Of a stretch of DNA of 64,000 bases, positions 24,834 to 36,208 are shown piece after piece (within the stretch, counting starts at the first letter, position 1; each line of letters opens with the position of its first letter). The stretch covers positions 1,086,001 to 1,150,000 of the forward strand of contig CAHIKZ030000837.1 in NCBI GenBank assembly GCA_903632075.3, written 5' to 3'. The stretch is from Acanthosepion pharaonis (Eukaryota; Mollusca; Cephalopoda; Sepiida; Sepiidae). The position numbers and the translations under genes were made by a program. The notes under the pieces are model-generated. The model made no database searches. It was not told the DNA's origin and saw only the letters and a list, made by a program, of their open reading frames with translations.

Positions 24834-25135
24834 TGGCACGGTGGATATCGGATTTGGGAAACAGAGAGACGGATTCGAATTCCAGTCGAATCCATTACAT
24901 TCAATTACGTGCTAATACCCTTGGGAAAGTTATGAATCCTCTTCTTCTCCCCATTAGCTATGGATAAATAGCAGGATAGACCGACTTCCATAGCCTTGGA
25001 TGGTAACCTGTCTACCACAGAATGAAATGACAACCTATTGCCTCGTTAGTCATGTATCGAAAGATACATGATCGTCTAAGCGTGTACCATGCATGAAACA
25101 TAACTGACTGAGACGTATGGGCCTAGAAATTATAT
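24834..25135 (+). repeat. tRNA-derived SINE (family A)
   Basis: Head GGCACGGTGGATATCGG with B box GGATTCGAATTCC, then a body with ATACCCTTGGGAAAG and TCTTCTCCCCATTAGCTATG shared with 17265-17615 and 62433-62660. Plus orientation. Confidence 0.7.
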
Positions 25136-25924
25136 GTTTGCTGTGCCTCTGATAAAATCGCATATGGCTCTTCTGTGCCTATCTTATCTCAGGTGATAAG
25201 ACCATAGGCCTTACCATGTATTTATCTATTTTAGGTTTATCACCTCTGATATCCGAAACAAGCTCTGCGACGTATTCGTTCCAACGTTGTGTTATCTTTT
25301 CTTTTCCTGTTATTAACGTTCACATTTTATATGATATACAACCAGCCAAAGAACACGTCTTCTGTCATGCTATTTGAATTTTTTTTTCTTTTATGCAGAC
25401 ATTCTGTATCTATTTCTAGCCGGGTTTCTATCTCTGAATAATTGTTGGTGAACTTGGTTTTATTAGGTTAGGGGTCGTCGTCTTAAAGTAAGGTGTCATG
25501 TGTTGAATAAAAAAATAATAATGTTAAAATGTTTGACGAAATAGACAAACAGATCAGTGAAACAAAACCGCATAGAAATATTTATTCTAACGGGAATATT
25601 TTCAATGATTATTCCTGAAATTAAGTGCGAACTAGAGAATTGTTATGAAGATTGTTTCTGTCAAAAGGATTTTTTTTTAAAATTTGAAATTACATTGTTT
25701 GTAAGTAAACGATTTAATGAGTTAGACAGTCTATGCCACTTCCGGGGTAAGACGTTAAACTATATCCGACAGCTAGGCCTCTGATCAGGAGGTTTTGAGG
25801 AGCATGGAACCACCTCTTAATTGCTGGTGTTCACAAGTCCGCCCGGACCCAGGGTGGTAGCAACTGTTAGGGTCCCAGCTATGGACAAATAATTAACACC
25901 CAAGCTGGGTTTAAAACACTACGA
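25136..25924. other. Unassigned sequence
   Basis: No gene seen. A 130-bp GC-richer patch at 25776-25910 (CCGCCCGGACCCAGGG) may be a repeat fragment that I cannot place. Confidence 0.3.
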
Positions 25925-26140
25925 AAATAGGTTGAAATACCAGAAATAGTTTGTAAAAAATTATTACCTCCTGCAATACATTATTACCAGCATCACATTT
26001 TTAAAAACAAAATATATTACCAGTTCTACATTTTTGAAAAAAAAAAATATATATATTTGCAGCTATACATTTTTGAAAAAGATATTCCCAGCAATACATT
26101 TTTGAAGAAATAAATATTGCCAGAAATAAACAAAAAATGT
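25925..26140. repeat. Degenerate minisatellite, unit about 30-36 bp
   Basis: Five to six imperfect units built around CCAGCAATACATTTTTGAA plus an A-rich half with ATATT. They appear as ACCAGCATCACATTTTT, ACCAGTTCTACATTTTT, GCAGCTATACATTTTT and CCAGCAATACATTTTT. The A-rich part varies most in length. Confidence 0.7.
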
Positions 26141-26540
26141 CGGCATAAAATAAACCGTTGAATTTGATAGGCCGTAAAGCAAAAACCAAATTAACCTGTC
26201 TACGCCATTTGCTTCTATTGTACTGAGCGATAATTTTATGGTCTTATTTCAATCCATGCCCGAAGGAAATGAGAGATAGCCTTTCCGGATTCACAGCACG
26301 CATGCTCCTAGTTATTTTATTTTTACGCATGCCCCCAAATTGCGAAATGATTGCTACTGTTAATAGGGATAAATACCCCTGCGTGTCTAGGAACAAGTTT
26401 TAATGTCTCCTACAAAATATCTATCATTTGTTTGCTGACGTTTTTCCATGTCATTTTTAGGCATTATCGACTTTCTCTGTTTCATTAATTGGCGAATATT
26501 TTACGTTGTGTAATTCATTTTTCTTTTGTCTTATAACTTC

Positions 26541-26680
26541 GGCACCTCAGCATGGCGCAATATTTAGCAAACCTGTCTCGCTAGAACAATTACGACTTAG
26601 TAGGGAGTTCGATCCTCATTGGGTGCCTCATACCTTCGGCCTTGTGTCACATCAAAGCTACGCTTAGAAAATCAATATAA
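26541..26680 (+). repeat. tRNA-derived SINE (family B), copy 2
   Basis: Head GGCACCTCAGCATGGCGCAA, then TCTCGCTAGAACAATTACGA, B box GAGTTCGATCC, and tail ACCTTCGGCCTTGTGTCACA then AAGCTACGC. Same plan as 2968-3113 but in plus orientation. Confidence 0.7.
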
Positions 26681-26729
26681 TTTGAAATAGTCGCCTTTAT
26701 TATTTATCTGTCTATATTTCTGAGATGAG

Positions 26730-27030
26730 CTATTATGTATACTATTTACATTGTTCGGACTATCATTCTCATTTCTTTTGCCATATTTATCACAACGCCT
26801 CGGCCGTTGCATGCTCTGGCCTTCTTCAGGTGATTGGAATGTCGAACTGAATCCTTTATTTCGCTCGCTGGGGTAGACTGTACTAGTTCCACGTGTCATG
26901 GCTAATGGATGTCAGTTATCTGTTAATTCTCCTCTCCAAGTTCTCCACCACCTTTAACAGTTACTGAACTCACAGTCATTGGGTCCTGTCACTGGATCTA
27001 ATTAATACCTTTATCCACTGTGCCATATTT
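26730..27030 (+). repeat. Dispersed repeat with hammerhead-like block (GGCC family)
   Basis: Homologous to 21785-22140 in inverted orientation. The block at 26789-26834 (minus) is described separately. The remainder shares TTTATTTCGCTCGCTGGGG and TTTATCCACTGTGCC with that copy. Confidence 0.55.
26789..26834 (-). ncRNA. Hammerhead-like motif with collapsed stem III
   Basis: Minus strand: ATCAC (stem I), CTGAAGA, A, GGCC-(12 bases)-GGCC (stem II), GAGG (GAAA in consensus), CG, TT, GTGAT (perfect stem I partner). Stem III is reduced to CG with no loop, so a functional version could fold only as a dimer. Two A-to-G changes in GAAA suggest inactivity. Confidence 0.45.
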
Positions 27031-27870
27031 CCTTAAGGACATACGATATAACTAGTACTTGTTCGGCAGTGAGTTCTTTTATATGCCATGAAAATTCATG
27101 ATGTAGGCTATCATGACTCTCTACTTCCTCCTAAGACTTGTAGCTGTATTGTTTTGTCTTTTTGTTATTTCTCCCAGACCATGTTCCGCCATTCACTTGT
27201 TCAATCCCATTAAGTATGTCACGCGTTGCTTTCCCCTGTCCCGTTTTTCCTCTATCTGTCCTGTTAATTTGGAATTAGTTATCATTAAATATCTTTTTGT
27301 TATATTATTACTAAATCTTCATCCACTACAAGGTGCAAGAACTACTCAAGGTTTAGTGATGTAATAAATGTTATTGTTGTAGAGACGATGGATGCAATTG
27401 GGAAGTAAGTGCGAATGCTGACGTTTCTCAGTACCTCAAAGCAAATGTTAGGAAGAGAAGTACCATTAATACTAGAAGGAGCATGACAACTTAATGAATT
27501 TGAGAAATCTTTTTGGCCCCACACCACCATCACCAAAAACTCAAAAGATTTTATAAATTTAAGCAAAACGAACTTTTGTGTCAATGAATGCGGAATTTTT
27601 CCTGCATTAAAACATTTAATCTGACCATTTACAGTGAAATAATCAGCGATATGGAGGAAAATGTTGCATTTAAAATGAAGTCCTTTAAGGCACAAATGAA
27701 GTCCTTTTAGGCACGCATGTTTGGTTGTTTGATTTGCTTTCTACAGTATATCAACAATTGGCATGTTATTTAAAGCCATACAATTGTTTTTTAGGTTTAA
27801 ATAATTTTTTTTTTGGGGGGGGGGGCGATAACAATGATTTATTTATATAAGTCTTACTAAATAACCAGAA
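27031..27870. other. Unassigned sequence
   Basis: A 117-codon minus frame (27342-27695) is open but unfamiliar, Phe/Ile-rich and without flanking splice or start context. The segment near 27310-27355 (ACTACAAGGTGCAAGA) resembles 13690-13725, so part may be repeat. No gene called. Confidence 0.35.
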
Positions 27871-28012
27871 GCTGTGGAGAGAAGGGGTGGATTCATACCT
27901 TTCCCAAGGGTATTTAAAGTAAGAAAATATAAAGAACCAAACTGGAACTCGGACCTACGATTGACAATTCCGAGTCGTTATCCCTTACACCACCCTTACA
28001 TCCAATCTGACA
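27871..28012 (-). repeat. tRNA-derived SINE (family A), short copy
   Basis: The minus-strand head has GTGGTGTAAGGGATAACG and the B box GAGTTCCAGTTTG; the body has ATACCCTTGGGAAAGG and GAATCCACCCCTTCTC. Truncated at its 3' side. Confidence 0.65.
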
Positions 28013-28261
28013 GTTCCTGGTATTCCAAAGTAGTCATCCATTTCGGAAGTAACCGGGCATGCGTGTTGACAGTTATTTGACTACAAAATGCATACAATCG
28101 GGGGGAATTTCACACTTACAAGATTCAAATTCATTCGTTTTTTATTCTCGCTCTCTTCTCATTGTAGATGGCATGATACGTTTTTATTTAGCGATTGTTT
28201 AGTTGACAGTTGAATACATAATTTTCTCATGTCAGCACTCTTTGTATTTATAGGTATTTCA

Positions 28262-28277
28262 AACACACACACACACA

Positions 28278-28315
<38 letters not shown>

Positions 28316-28323
28316 CACACACG
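28262..28323. repeat. (CA)n array with interruptions
   Basis: CA repeats interrupted by ACATAC and ACGC. Confidence 0.95.
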
Positions 28324-28607
28324 CTACAAATGTTGTGCATTCTGTTTTTAACAATAGTCGAATTTCTGGACTAAATTAAGACATGAATCCATAACTTATA
28401 TAACAAAACATGACCTGATTCAAGGAATGTTTCCCAAATGTAATCTTCATAAAACATAAACCTCTGATAAATGATATCACTTTCTCATTTCTCCATCCTC
28501 CGGAATATAAATACACCATCCATGGTTATCTCAACGTCTTTCTATAGAACCATATCTATGTCGGCTGAAGTCTCCTTTTCTTCCCTGAATAAAATGTATA
28601 GCATTCA

Positions 28608-28610
<3 letters not shown>
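28324..28610. other. Unassigned sequence
   Basis: Nothing recognised. Confidence 0.3.

Positions 28611-28687
<77 letters not shown>
28611..28687. repeat. (TA)n array
   Basis: Uninterrupted TA. Confidence 0.97.
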
Positions 28688-28689
<2 letters not shown>

Positions 28690-28799
28690 TAGTGATATTA
28701 CACAGCAATTTAGTTTCTCGATCATTTTTTTAATATATGACTTTCTTTTTAAAATTAAAAAATTATTGACAATTGTATGCAATTCCCTCAAATATTCAT

Positions 28800-29110
28800 T
28801 TTGAGATCCTTATGAAAAAGCAGAAACAAAAAGCCGATCTAAAAGATGTGTACACTATGACAGCCAACAGGTTCCCATAGAATTATGCCCTTACGAGACA
28901 TATTAATGGCAAGAGAGATAGAAAAAGAAGTTGCGAATAAGATACCTAAACGCAAATGGATGGTAGAACAGGGACTAGATGGCAGAGCAAAAGAAAAACC
29001 ATGATAAGAGCTTCACAGAACAAGATGTTGTGGAGAGACATGATCAACCGTGCCCTGATGAGAAACGGCATATAGAAGAAGAGTTTCTATCCTTACGATC
29101 AAACTTTTCC
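28800..29110 (+). pseudogene. Possible LINE/RTE-type C-terminal tail
   Basis: One plus frame reads EQGLDGRAKEKP then MIRASQNKMLWRDMINRALM before a stop. This has the look of the C-terminal tail of RTE/R2-like reverse transcriptases, where a basic W..M segment ends the protein (A.DR..WR..V). Upstream sequence is too eroded to show the reverse transcriptase itself. It is a different LINE type from the others here if the assignment holds. Confidence 0.4.
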
Positions 29111-29199
29111 TTCTCATAGATTAGTTAACAACCAAAGTTAGATTGCTCAATTGGAGTAGAAATGATTGATTGGTGGCTTTTCGAAAGGTAATTGGGCGA

Positions 29200-29292
29200 A
29201 AGTAAACGCAAAATCATCAGTTGTTATTTGAACCGAAACACCAATCCCACTTTTTCCCAGTAACCATTGAGCTACAAGGACGACTACTACTT
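29200..29292 (-). repeat. tRNA-derived SINE head (third family)
   Basis: Minus strand: GTCGTCCTTGTAGCTCAATG then GTTACTGGG (A box) and CGGTTCAAATAAC (B box), an Arg/Lys-tRNA-like head without a drawable anticodon arm. The tail is not defined. Confidence 0.55.
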
Positions 29293-30196
29293 CTGCTCCT
29301 TCCTGCAATGCACCATTATATATTTTATGAATGAATTAATCTTCGTGTAACCTGTTTTATTCTGTGACCAAATTGGGAAGACATACTCTGAAAGATCAAG
29401 GACACGAATTCAACTCATGTTCGACGCTGTTTCTTCATTTTATACATAATTTGCTTATTTAAGAGGTTGTAGAATATAAAAACGATCCGACTCTTTCAAC
29501 AAATAAACTAATAACAACATAACATGAAAAAGATCAATTTCAAATATAAATATCTATCTATTTTACAACCGAAATTTAAACTGAACTTTGAAATATCAAC
29601 CTACATCTGTATTTTGTCTATGTTCTTTTATTACTGTGTGGGTTGAAAATGCATCCAATCACAATGGCGCATTTAACGAATTCCCAACATACTTCATGAT
29701 GAATTTTCCAACATTTCGTACAGAAAATTCTGCTTAAAAATAAAAAGGCAGGATGTTAAGAAGCTTGTAATATTATAGTGTTTTGTTTTTTTGTTTTTAT
29801 TTCTTGATTCCTGTGATAAGTCCGGCGCCTGGAATCGGACAGAAACTTACAAGATTTGTTGGGATAAAGTTTAAAGATATAATTATACGCAGGAAGTTGA
29901 TTATTTTTTCAGATATTAGGATTTGATTTCCGGTAATGATGGTTCAACGAGGTGCATCCGAAAACCAAATATCTAGACCTATAAAAAAAAAAAGTTTAAT
30001 CGGAAGTATAAGACATGCTGTTGATTTGTGTGCGACAGGAATCCTTGTTAGACAGATTATCATCTGTTTATTCACTTGTCTCTTTATCTGATTTTTATAT
30101 ATTTTTTTTTCCATGTAAGTGTTTTTAGTTTTCTTTTTCCTTCAATCATATCTTGGCGTCTTTATTCTTTATTGCTTAATGTATCTAATATTTATT
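29293..30196. other. Unassigned AT-rich sequence
   Basis: No gene or repeat recognised. Confidence 0.3.
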
Positions 30197-30450
30197 AGAT
30201 TTATTTACACTATTTATGTCGTTTGGGCTGTTGTCATCATCTTTATTGCCATATTCACGATGTTTCGATGCTTATACGCTCCGAACTTATTCAAGAGTTA
30301 TACGTTTGAATTTTGAACCGATCCCTTTAATTTTTCCATGGGAGTAGATTGAAGACCTGAAGGAAGCCGGAGCGTACAAAGGTCAAAACGTTGTGAGTAT
30401 GGCAATAAAGATGAGGACAACAGTAGGAATGATATAAATATTGAAAATAG
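30197..30450. repeat. Foldback element of the GGCC hammerhead-like family
   Basis: Arms 30197-30290 and 30345-30445 are reverse complements with about 20% divergence: TTATTGCCATATTCAC and ATACGCTCCG on the left, GAGTATGGCAATAAAGATGA and CGGAGCGTAC on the right. Each arm holds the decayed motif: the left (minus) keeps GAAA but has TTGAATA for the core; the right (plus) has CTGAAGG and AAAA. Unlike other foldbacks it has no adjacent (TA)n. Confidence 0.7.
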
Positions 30451-30899
30451 TTACAATACGTTATATCATAAATATACACAGATTTATTAAGTTGTTCCGG
30501 AAAAAAACACATGCAGGTTTTAATCATTATTTTTTTTAAAAAAAAGATTATCGTATTTCAGAATATTTAATCGAAATTTGATTCTACATATTTTAGACAA
30601 CACGATACTAGTTTTGTTCTTCCACTAGTATAAACTAGTATTTTGGCAGGCAACAAAATCTTCGAAAACATTTTGCATAGAAATAGACTGGGTGAAAACT
30701 TTTCGTTGTTGTCGAAATGTCTGAAACGAATAGTACTCAATTGCCGAGAGGTCAGATGATTATGTAAGATTGTGGCAGAGATTCGTAGTCCAATTCTGTC
30801 AATTTCAGTAGTGTCTTTTATGCCACATGTAGCCGGGCAATTTCACCGTAGGAGGAATGGACATTTTCGATTGACTAGTGCTGGGAATATACGCTGCAA
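30451..30899. other. Unassigned AT-rich sequence
   Basis: Nothing recognised. Confidence 0.3.
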
Positions 30900-31015
30900 T
30901 TTCTGATCAATTTGGTGGATATCTTGGCAATATATCGCACCTTTGTTTGAAACTGAGTTGTGAGTTCGATCCTTACTGTATGTTCCATCTAAGCTTCGCT
31001 TATAAAATCTCTATC
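30900..31015 (+). repeat. tRNA-derived SINE (family B), decayed copy
   Basis: B box GAGTTCGATCC and tail TCCATCTAAGCTTCGC match the other family B copies. The A-box half is eroded. Confidence 0.5.
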
Positions 31016-31543
31016 ACAGCTGTCATTTCTATACCTGTATTCACAGAGCTCTTGTGAATTGCTTTAGATCACCAAACAGACTCTGTAATTTTCTTTTGGC
31101 CGAACTTTGATTTTTGGAATGTTTGGGATTTTCTTTCCGTTTGCCCTGAACATCCATTTATCATAATACGTCATGTTTGTTGCCAAAATAAGAATCGAAC
31201 TAATTTTAGACAGACAATTATTTTGGTTTCCACTCAATTCGCATAAAAACATTTATCCAGATACTTAGAATTTCTTATTTTGCTCAAAGTTTTAGAAATT
31301 GATCTAATACTAGCACCTTACTTTCTTGCATGCTCCCGAAGTATAGTGTGAGGATTTGCTTTGATGTCAATTTCACATCGTCAATGGAAGGCTGATCTCT
31401 CTACGACATTTCCTATCTTGAATGCTGGTTATATGACGACATTTCTGAAAACCAATATTGCTCTGTAACAGATCCTTCTCCCCAAACAGTATAATTCTTT
31501 GGAGGAATCAGAGATGTACTAAAGTAAAAATTACATTCATATA
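31016..31543. other. Unassigned sequence
   Basis: No gene or repeat recognised. Confidence 0.3.
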
Positions 31544-32055
31544 ATTAAATCTGATGCTTTTCTTTATACATGAAAGTCTGGATATACAGCATATCAATGC
31601 ACACTTTCATGCTATTGATATCTATTATAATTTATCATTTAAATCTGATGCTTTTCTTTTTGCATCTGAGTTAAGATGTCTGAAAAAAAATATGAATACA
31701 TTAAATGAAAAAATGCAGCGTTTAGATAAAAAAAAATGCATATTAAAAATTCTTTAACACAGTATATAAATTTTCATGTTTGCATATTTTTGACAATTGA
31801 AAAATAGACTGAAATATAAAAATACAAAACCTACTTACTTTCTAAGCAACATAATATTACATAAAGTGTCAGACTGAAAGTTATTAATGATTTTCTACTC
31901 TAAAAAAGCGTTTAGTAGTATAATATAAAATTTCATTTCGTTAGATGCGTTTGGTAATTCATTTTTTCTACAGGCACGTATCACATGTAATTCTGGATAT
32001 ACAGAATATCAATGCACACTTTCATGCTATTGATATCTATTAAAATTTATCATAT
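31544..32055 (+). repeat. Local direct repeats
   Basis: A 62-bp block (GGATATACAG.ATATCAATGC through TTTATCAT) occurs at 31571-31635 and 31990-32052 with three or four mismatches. AAATCTGATGCTTTTCTTT occurs twice (31544 and 31641), directly flanking the first block. This looks like a local duplication rather than a known transposon. Confidence 0.7.
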
Positions 32056-33041
32056 TCTTATAAATTTGGAATTCTCTTGATGTATACCATTTATCTGATA
32101 AAATTGTGATCACAAAAAATATTCTTTTTAACTGAGTTTAAATTGGAACGTATTTCTTTATATAGAGAAAATTTTAACAAGCGAAGAAGTCAATGTTGAT
32201 TTTTAAAAAATTGAACAGAAGAATTCGTATAATTGAAACGAGTCAAAATGAAAGTTCGGAAATGTCGACGACAACACATTGAAGGAATAAAAAAGTTAAG
32301 TCTGCAATAATAAATATAAACAAAACTTGAGCGATTCTTAACAAACAAAATGTACTTATATTACTGCCTCTCGTTGTTTTGTTTGCAAAATAATAGGTAA
32401 ATTATTTTGTTTGGTAAAGAATGAATTAACAGAAAATCAGAATATGCCTCGTTTTGAGATGTGCGCTTCACTACTTAATAAAATCTTTCCATATACGAAA
32501 TATATCATTTATCATCTGTGGGGTCACATTCAGTGTCAAAGGCCAGTTACCTTAACTTGTCTCGGGTGCATGGAAATTTTCAAATCTCTTTGAATGATGT
32601 TCCAATAAGCCCAGCAACTTTGTCAAGTCATTTCTCTATTTTCCGGGGTTTTATGTTGTTGCGAAAAGTGCTAACTTATAGGACGATACAGAAATAATTG
32701 TTGGCTCTCCAACGTGATCATAACCTTGTAAATTACTTTTCTTGTCGGTGGTTATGAGATCTTCCAGTTGAACTGTTTCTTGTTGTCTGTTTCCCGCACT
32801 TCGAGGTTTGTGATGCAGTCTATATAGGAGACACCAAGGATGCTTTTGTAACATCACAGTTCTAGTGTCCGGATTCTCTGTTGATGATGTGCCATTAACG
32901 TCCAAGATTTCTACGTGTTGAGAAAGGTTAAGAAGACTATTGAAGGCAATGTAAAATTTTGGGATTTACGTTAGTTCGTCAGTCTATCAGAAACTCTAAT
33001 ATATCCCTACATTGACTGATTAAATCAAATTTTCTAGGGAA
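32056..33041. other. Unassigned sequence left of the large duplication
   Basis: An 84-codon minus frame at 32651-32905 (rich in Thr, Gln, Lys, His) is compositionally more protein-like than most but matches nothing I know and lacks clear splice signals. No gene called. Confidence 0.35.
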
Positions 33042-34095
33042 GTACAAACATGTAAGGGGCTACAAAGTAAAGTTTGTTTACTATGGTGCGTGACTTAGTA
33101 CAGTAAATTTGTATACATGTTTTGGAAAATAATTAAGTTTTATTAGTTAACATACAAAATACTCTCACTATTTTAAAAACACATTAATGATTAAAATAGC
33201 AAATACTTATTTAATAAAAATGTAATATTGATTTTTTGCATATCTTTTTTTTTACATTTTATATACAAGAAGCCAGTTTCCTGTTTGCCCAGCCTTTGTA
33301 AGAACTATAAACACAGCACAACGAAACGCTTCCAAAATTTGGAATTTGGCTCCAGAAAGAAATATATAGGTATTGCCAAATGTATTTTACATGGTCAAGA
33401 GTAAGATATCCTAAGAATATAATCTTCGTTGTTAAAAAGAAAGAAATAAATTTCTTTAAAAAAATAGTTTACCATAAAATCTTAAAAAATTAAATTAAAT
33501 TAAAAAAGTTATCAAACTGTGAAGTAGGATTTTGTCACAATAGTATTTAAAAAAAAAACAATCAACTTATTCAAATTTCATCGATTGGTTTACGAAATCG
33601 AACGAAATGTAGAGCTATCAAATATAAACAAAAATTGTTAGCGATAATTTCAATAATACTAAATGCTGTGAGGATTTTAACACGCTGATACTTGTTGCAA
33701 AAAAATTTCTAGTCTAGTAAATTACCCAAAGATTTTATATTAACGAAAAACAGACGTATTAGGTTAATGTCACCATTGTATATTTCAGAGTAGCCCCGTC
33801 GGGATAAGACGCGCTTTTCATTTGTAGTTTTCAAATTCATCATTTAAAGCTCGCTATCTGCTGTCATGTAATTGTCTACATTATCTTCTCAAGATTATGC
33901 AATGCCCCGTTCTTACTACGAATATACTTGCCGTGCCAAGCTAGTATAGAATATGCAATCAATATCACACTATACCTTCAAGTGAGCAAGGTGCCAAGTT
34001 GACCGTAGGTGACTGCGAGTCCGCCGAATAGGAATTATCTCAGCTTCATATCTATACCCGGTCTGACAAATTTGGAACGGGCTGCATGACAGAGA

Positions 34096-34105
34096 TATAT
34101 AAATA
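34096..34105 (+). promoter_or_regulatory. TATA-box-like site (copy A)
   Basis: TATATAAATA in a GC-balanced context (GACAGAGA before, AGCACCGG after), followed 40 bp on by CGTCTGTCAGACAAC, a small dyad. The spacing would suit a Pol II start or a solo LTR's promoter. The transcript is unknown; no ORF follows closely. Confidence 0.3.
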
Positions 34106-35128
34106 AGCACCGGAGAGAAATTTTAAGCCGTCTGTCAGACAACAAGAGTGTATGGTGTATTTATAAGGGTCAACAGGGCCGCACAGAGGCAAAAGCATAC
34201 AGTTACATAGAAACAAAGCAGACATACACACGTTGTCAGTGACCGACGAAGTAACATTGTGAACAGCGTGGCTTTAACAACGCGGATGTGTAACGTTAAA
34301 TATGGATTTTTCCAATTTTGTTATTGGTGGCTTGTACTTTCCAATTTATTAAACGATCTTAGCTTTAGATATGAATCAGTGAAGTAAAGAGACCTGAGTC
34401 ATACGACATTCTGGTAAAAAATTCTTCCAAGAGTGGTACAGATTACAGATATTTCTGACCTTGTAATCCTGCAGATTATATATTAGTTGTCATGCTGATA
34501 ATCTACAATTTCCTTTAACTGCAAACATCCATACGGTTAACATTTTAGGTCGTTTGGTTTGTTAAAAGCATTGCAGAACTTCGATTGCTTCAAGGGATTA
34601 TCGACTAAGTTTGAAACATCGTTACTAACATTTTATCTGCGCTTCGCTCGTTGAATCATCCCCGAAAGTCTATTAATCATTCAAACGGATTCCCCGGACG
34701 AGTGTCCACGTTTCAAGCAAAACTTGATGCATATTCACTGTGAATTTTCTGATCATGCAGCTCATAAGGTTATTCAATGGCGTCTGACTGCCGAATGAAA
34801 AGCCCCACAGGTGAGGGTTGATTCAAGCATCCGCAGTAAGGCCTGTTCTGATTGGTTGTCATGTTACATCAAAACCGCACCGTAGACACAATTGCTAGAT
34901 AGTTTCCGGATAAATATCTTAATGTATATCATGCCTCATTTATATTCGCCATATTTCTTTTAACCTTTCTCTCTATCACCATTTTATATTTCTTTTGTCT
35001 TTTTCCCCCATTCTCCTTTCAATGAATTACAGCCCATTTTTTTTATTCTTACTTTTATATGTTATTTTTTATCTTGAGCCATCTTAGCATTTGCCGCGTA
35101 ATATTTTTCGCATAATTTCTTCATTTTT

Positions 35129-35243
<115 letters not shown>

Positions 35244-35564
35244 TTTTTTGATTTTTTCATAGAGTTTTCTTTACTATTTATATGTGTCTGGTATCTCATG
35301 CTGACGACCCATTTATCCTCTGTCCGTAGCGTTAAAATTAAACTTCGGTTGTCCAGATTTTCAGTACTATTTAAAAAATCTAATTGGCAACTCTTCTAAG
35401 AGATCTTATAACTATGGGTAGAACTGAGGGTAAGGGTAATATACAAATAGATATAGATAGGTTTTCCTATAATCCAGTTAACCCTCCTCCATTTTTTTTT
35501 AAATAGAAGAGAATTTTATTGCTAGCATTCGGTTTAGTATTTGGTTTCCTGTTCATTCTAAAAT

Positions 35565-35655
35565 ATTTTCATTCTCTTTTCACCTCCAATAAAATCTAGC
35601 ATTTTAGTATCACTGTCGCCTTGTTTGGCGTGAATTAAAATATGCCGGATTAATA
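35565..35655 (+). repeat. LINE 3'-end fragment (copy A)
   Basis: TTTTCATTCTCTTTTCACCTC followed by TCGCCTTGTTTGGCGTGAAT is the same LINE 3' end as at 22880-22955. The corresponding piece in copy B is at 41862-41955. Confidence 0.6.
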
Positions 35656-35668
35656 GATGAAAAAGCAT

Positions 35669-35671
<3 letters not shown>

Positions 35672-35754
<83 letters not shown>

Positions 35755-35775
35755 TATAAAGAGAAAGAAAGAGAA
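35672..35775. repeat. (TA)n with GA-rich end (copy A)
   Basis: TA about 72 bp, then GAGAGAGA and A/G-rich sequence. Confidence 0.95.
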
Positions 35776-35928
35776 TACGAGGCAAAAAATGGACGCACTC
35801 ATAGAAGGTCGATTTTTTGTATTTTTACCAAGACAAGGGAGTAATAGGATTCGTTTATTAATAAAGAGTATTAATACAAGTGTACATATGTACATTATAC
35901 ACGTAAAAATGATTTAGCATTTCGTTGG

Positions 35929-35970
<42 letters not shown>

Positions 35971-36135
35971 CTTTCACTACTCATCCTCTCTGCTACTCTC
36001 TCATTGTCTCTTTTCACGCTCTTTTTTCTACTTTTCTTCTCTATCTGTATGCTAATCCTCGTATATCCGAATACTCTCTCTCTCACACACACGCACGCAC
36101 GCACGCACGCACATGCACGCACACACACACACACA

Positions 36136-36207
<72 letters not shown>
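35929..36207. repeat. (TATC)n, (GCAC/CA)n and (TA)n cluster (copy A)
   Basis: TATC tetranucleotides at 35929-35971, a GCAC/CA array at 36083-36162, and TA at 36163-36207. Confidence 0.95.

Positions 36208-36208
<1 letters not shown>

Noticed and set aside
27342..27695. 117-codon minus frame
   Set aside because: Unfamiliar, hydrophobic and AT-biased, with no supporting signals.
32651..32905. 84-codon minus frame with balanced composition
   Set aside because: No start or splice context and no recognised family; insufficient to call a gene.
35929..35971. Regularly spaced TATC units considered as an array of spacer-separated repeats
   Set aside because: Simple tetranucleotide microsatellite with no unique spacers; not a CRISPR array.
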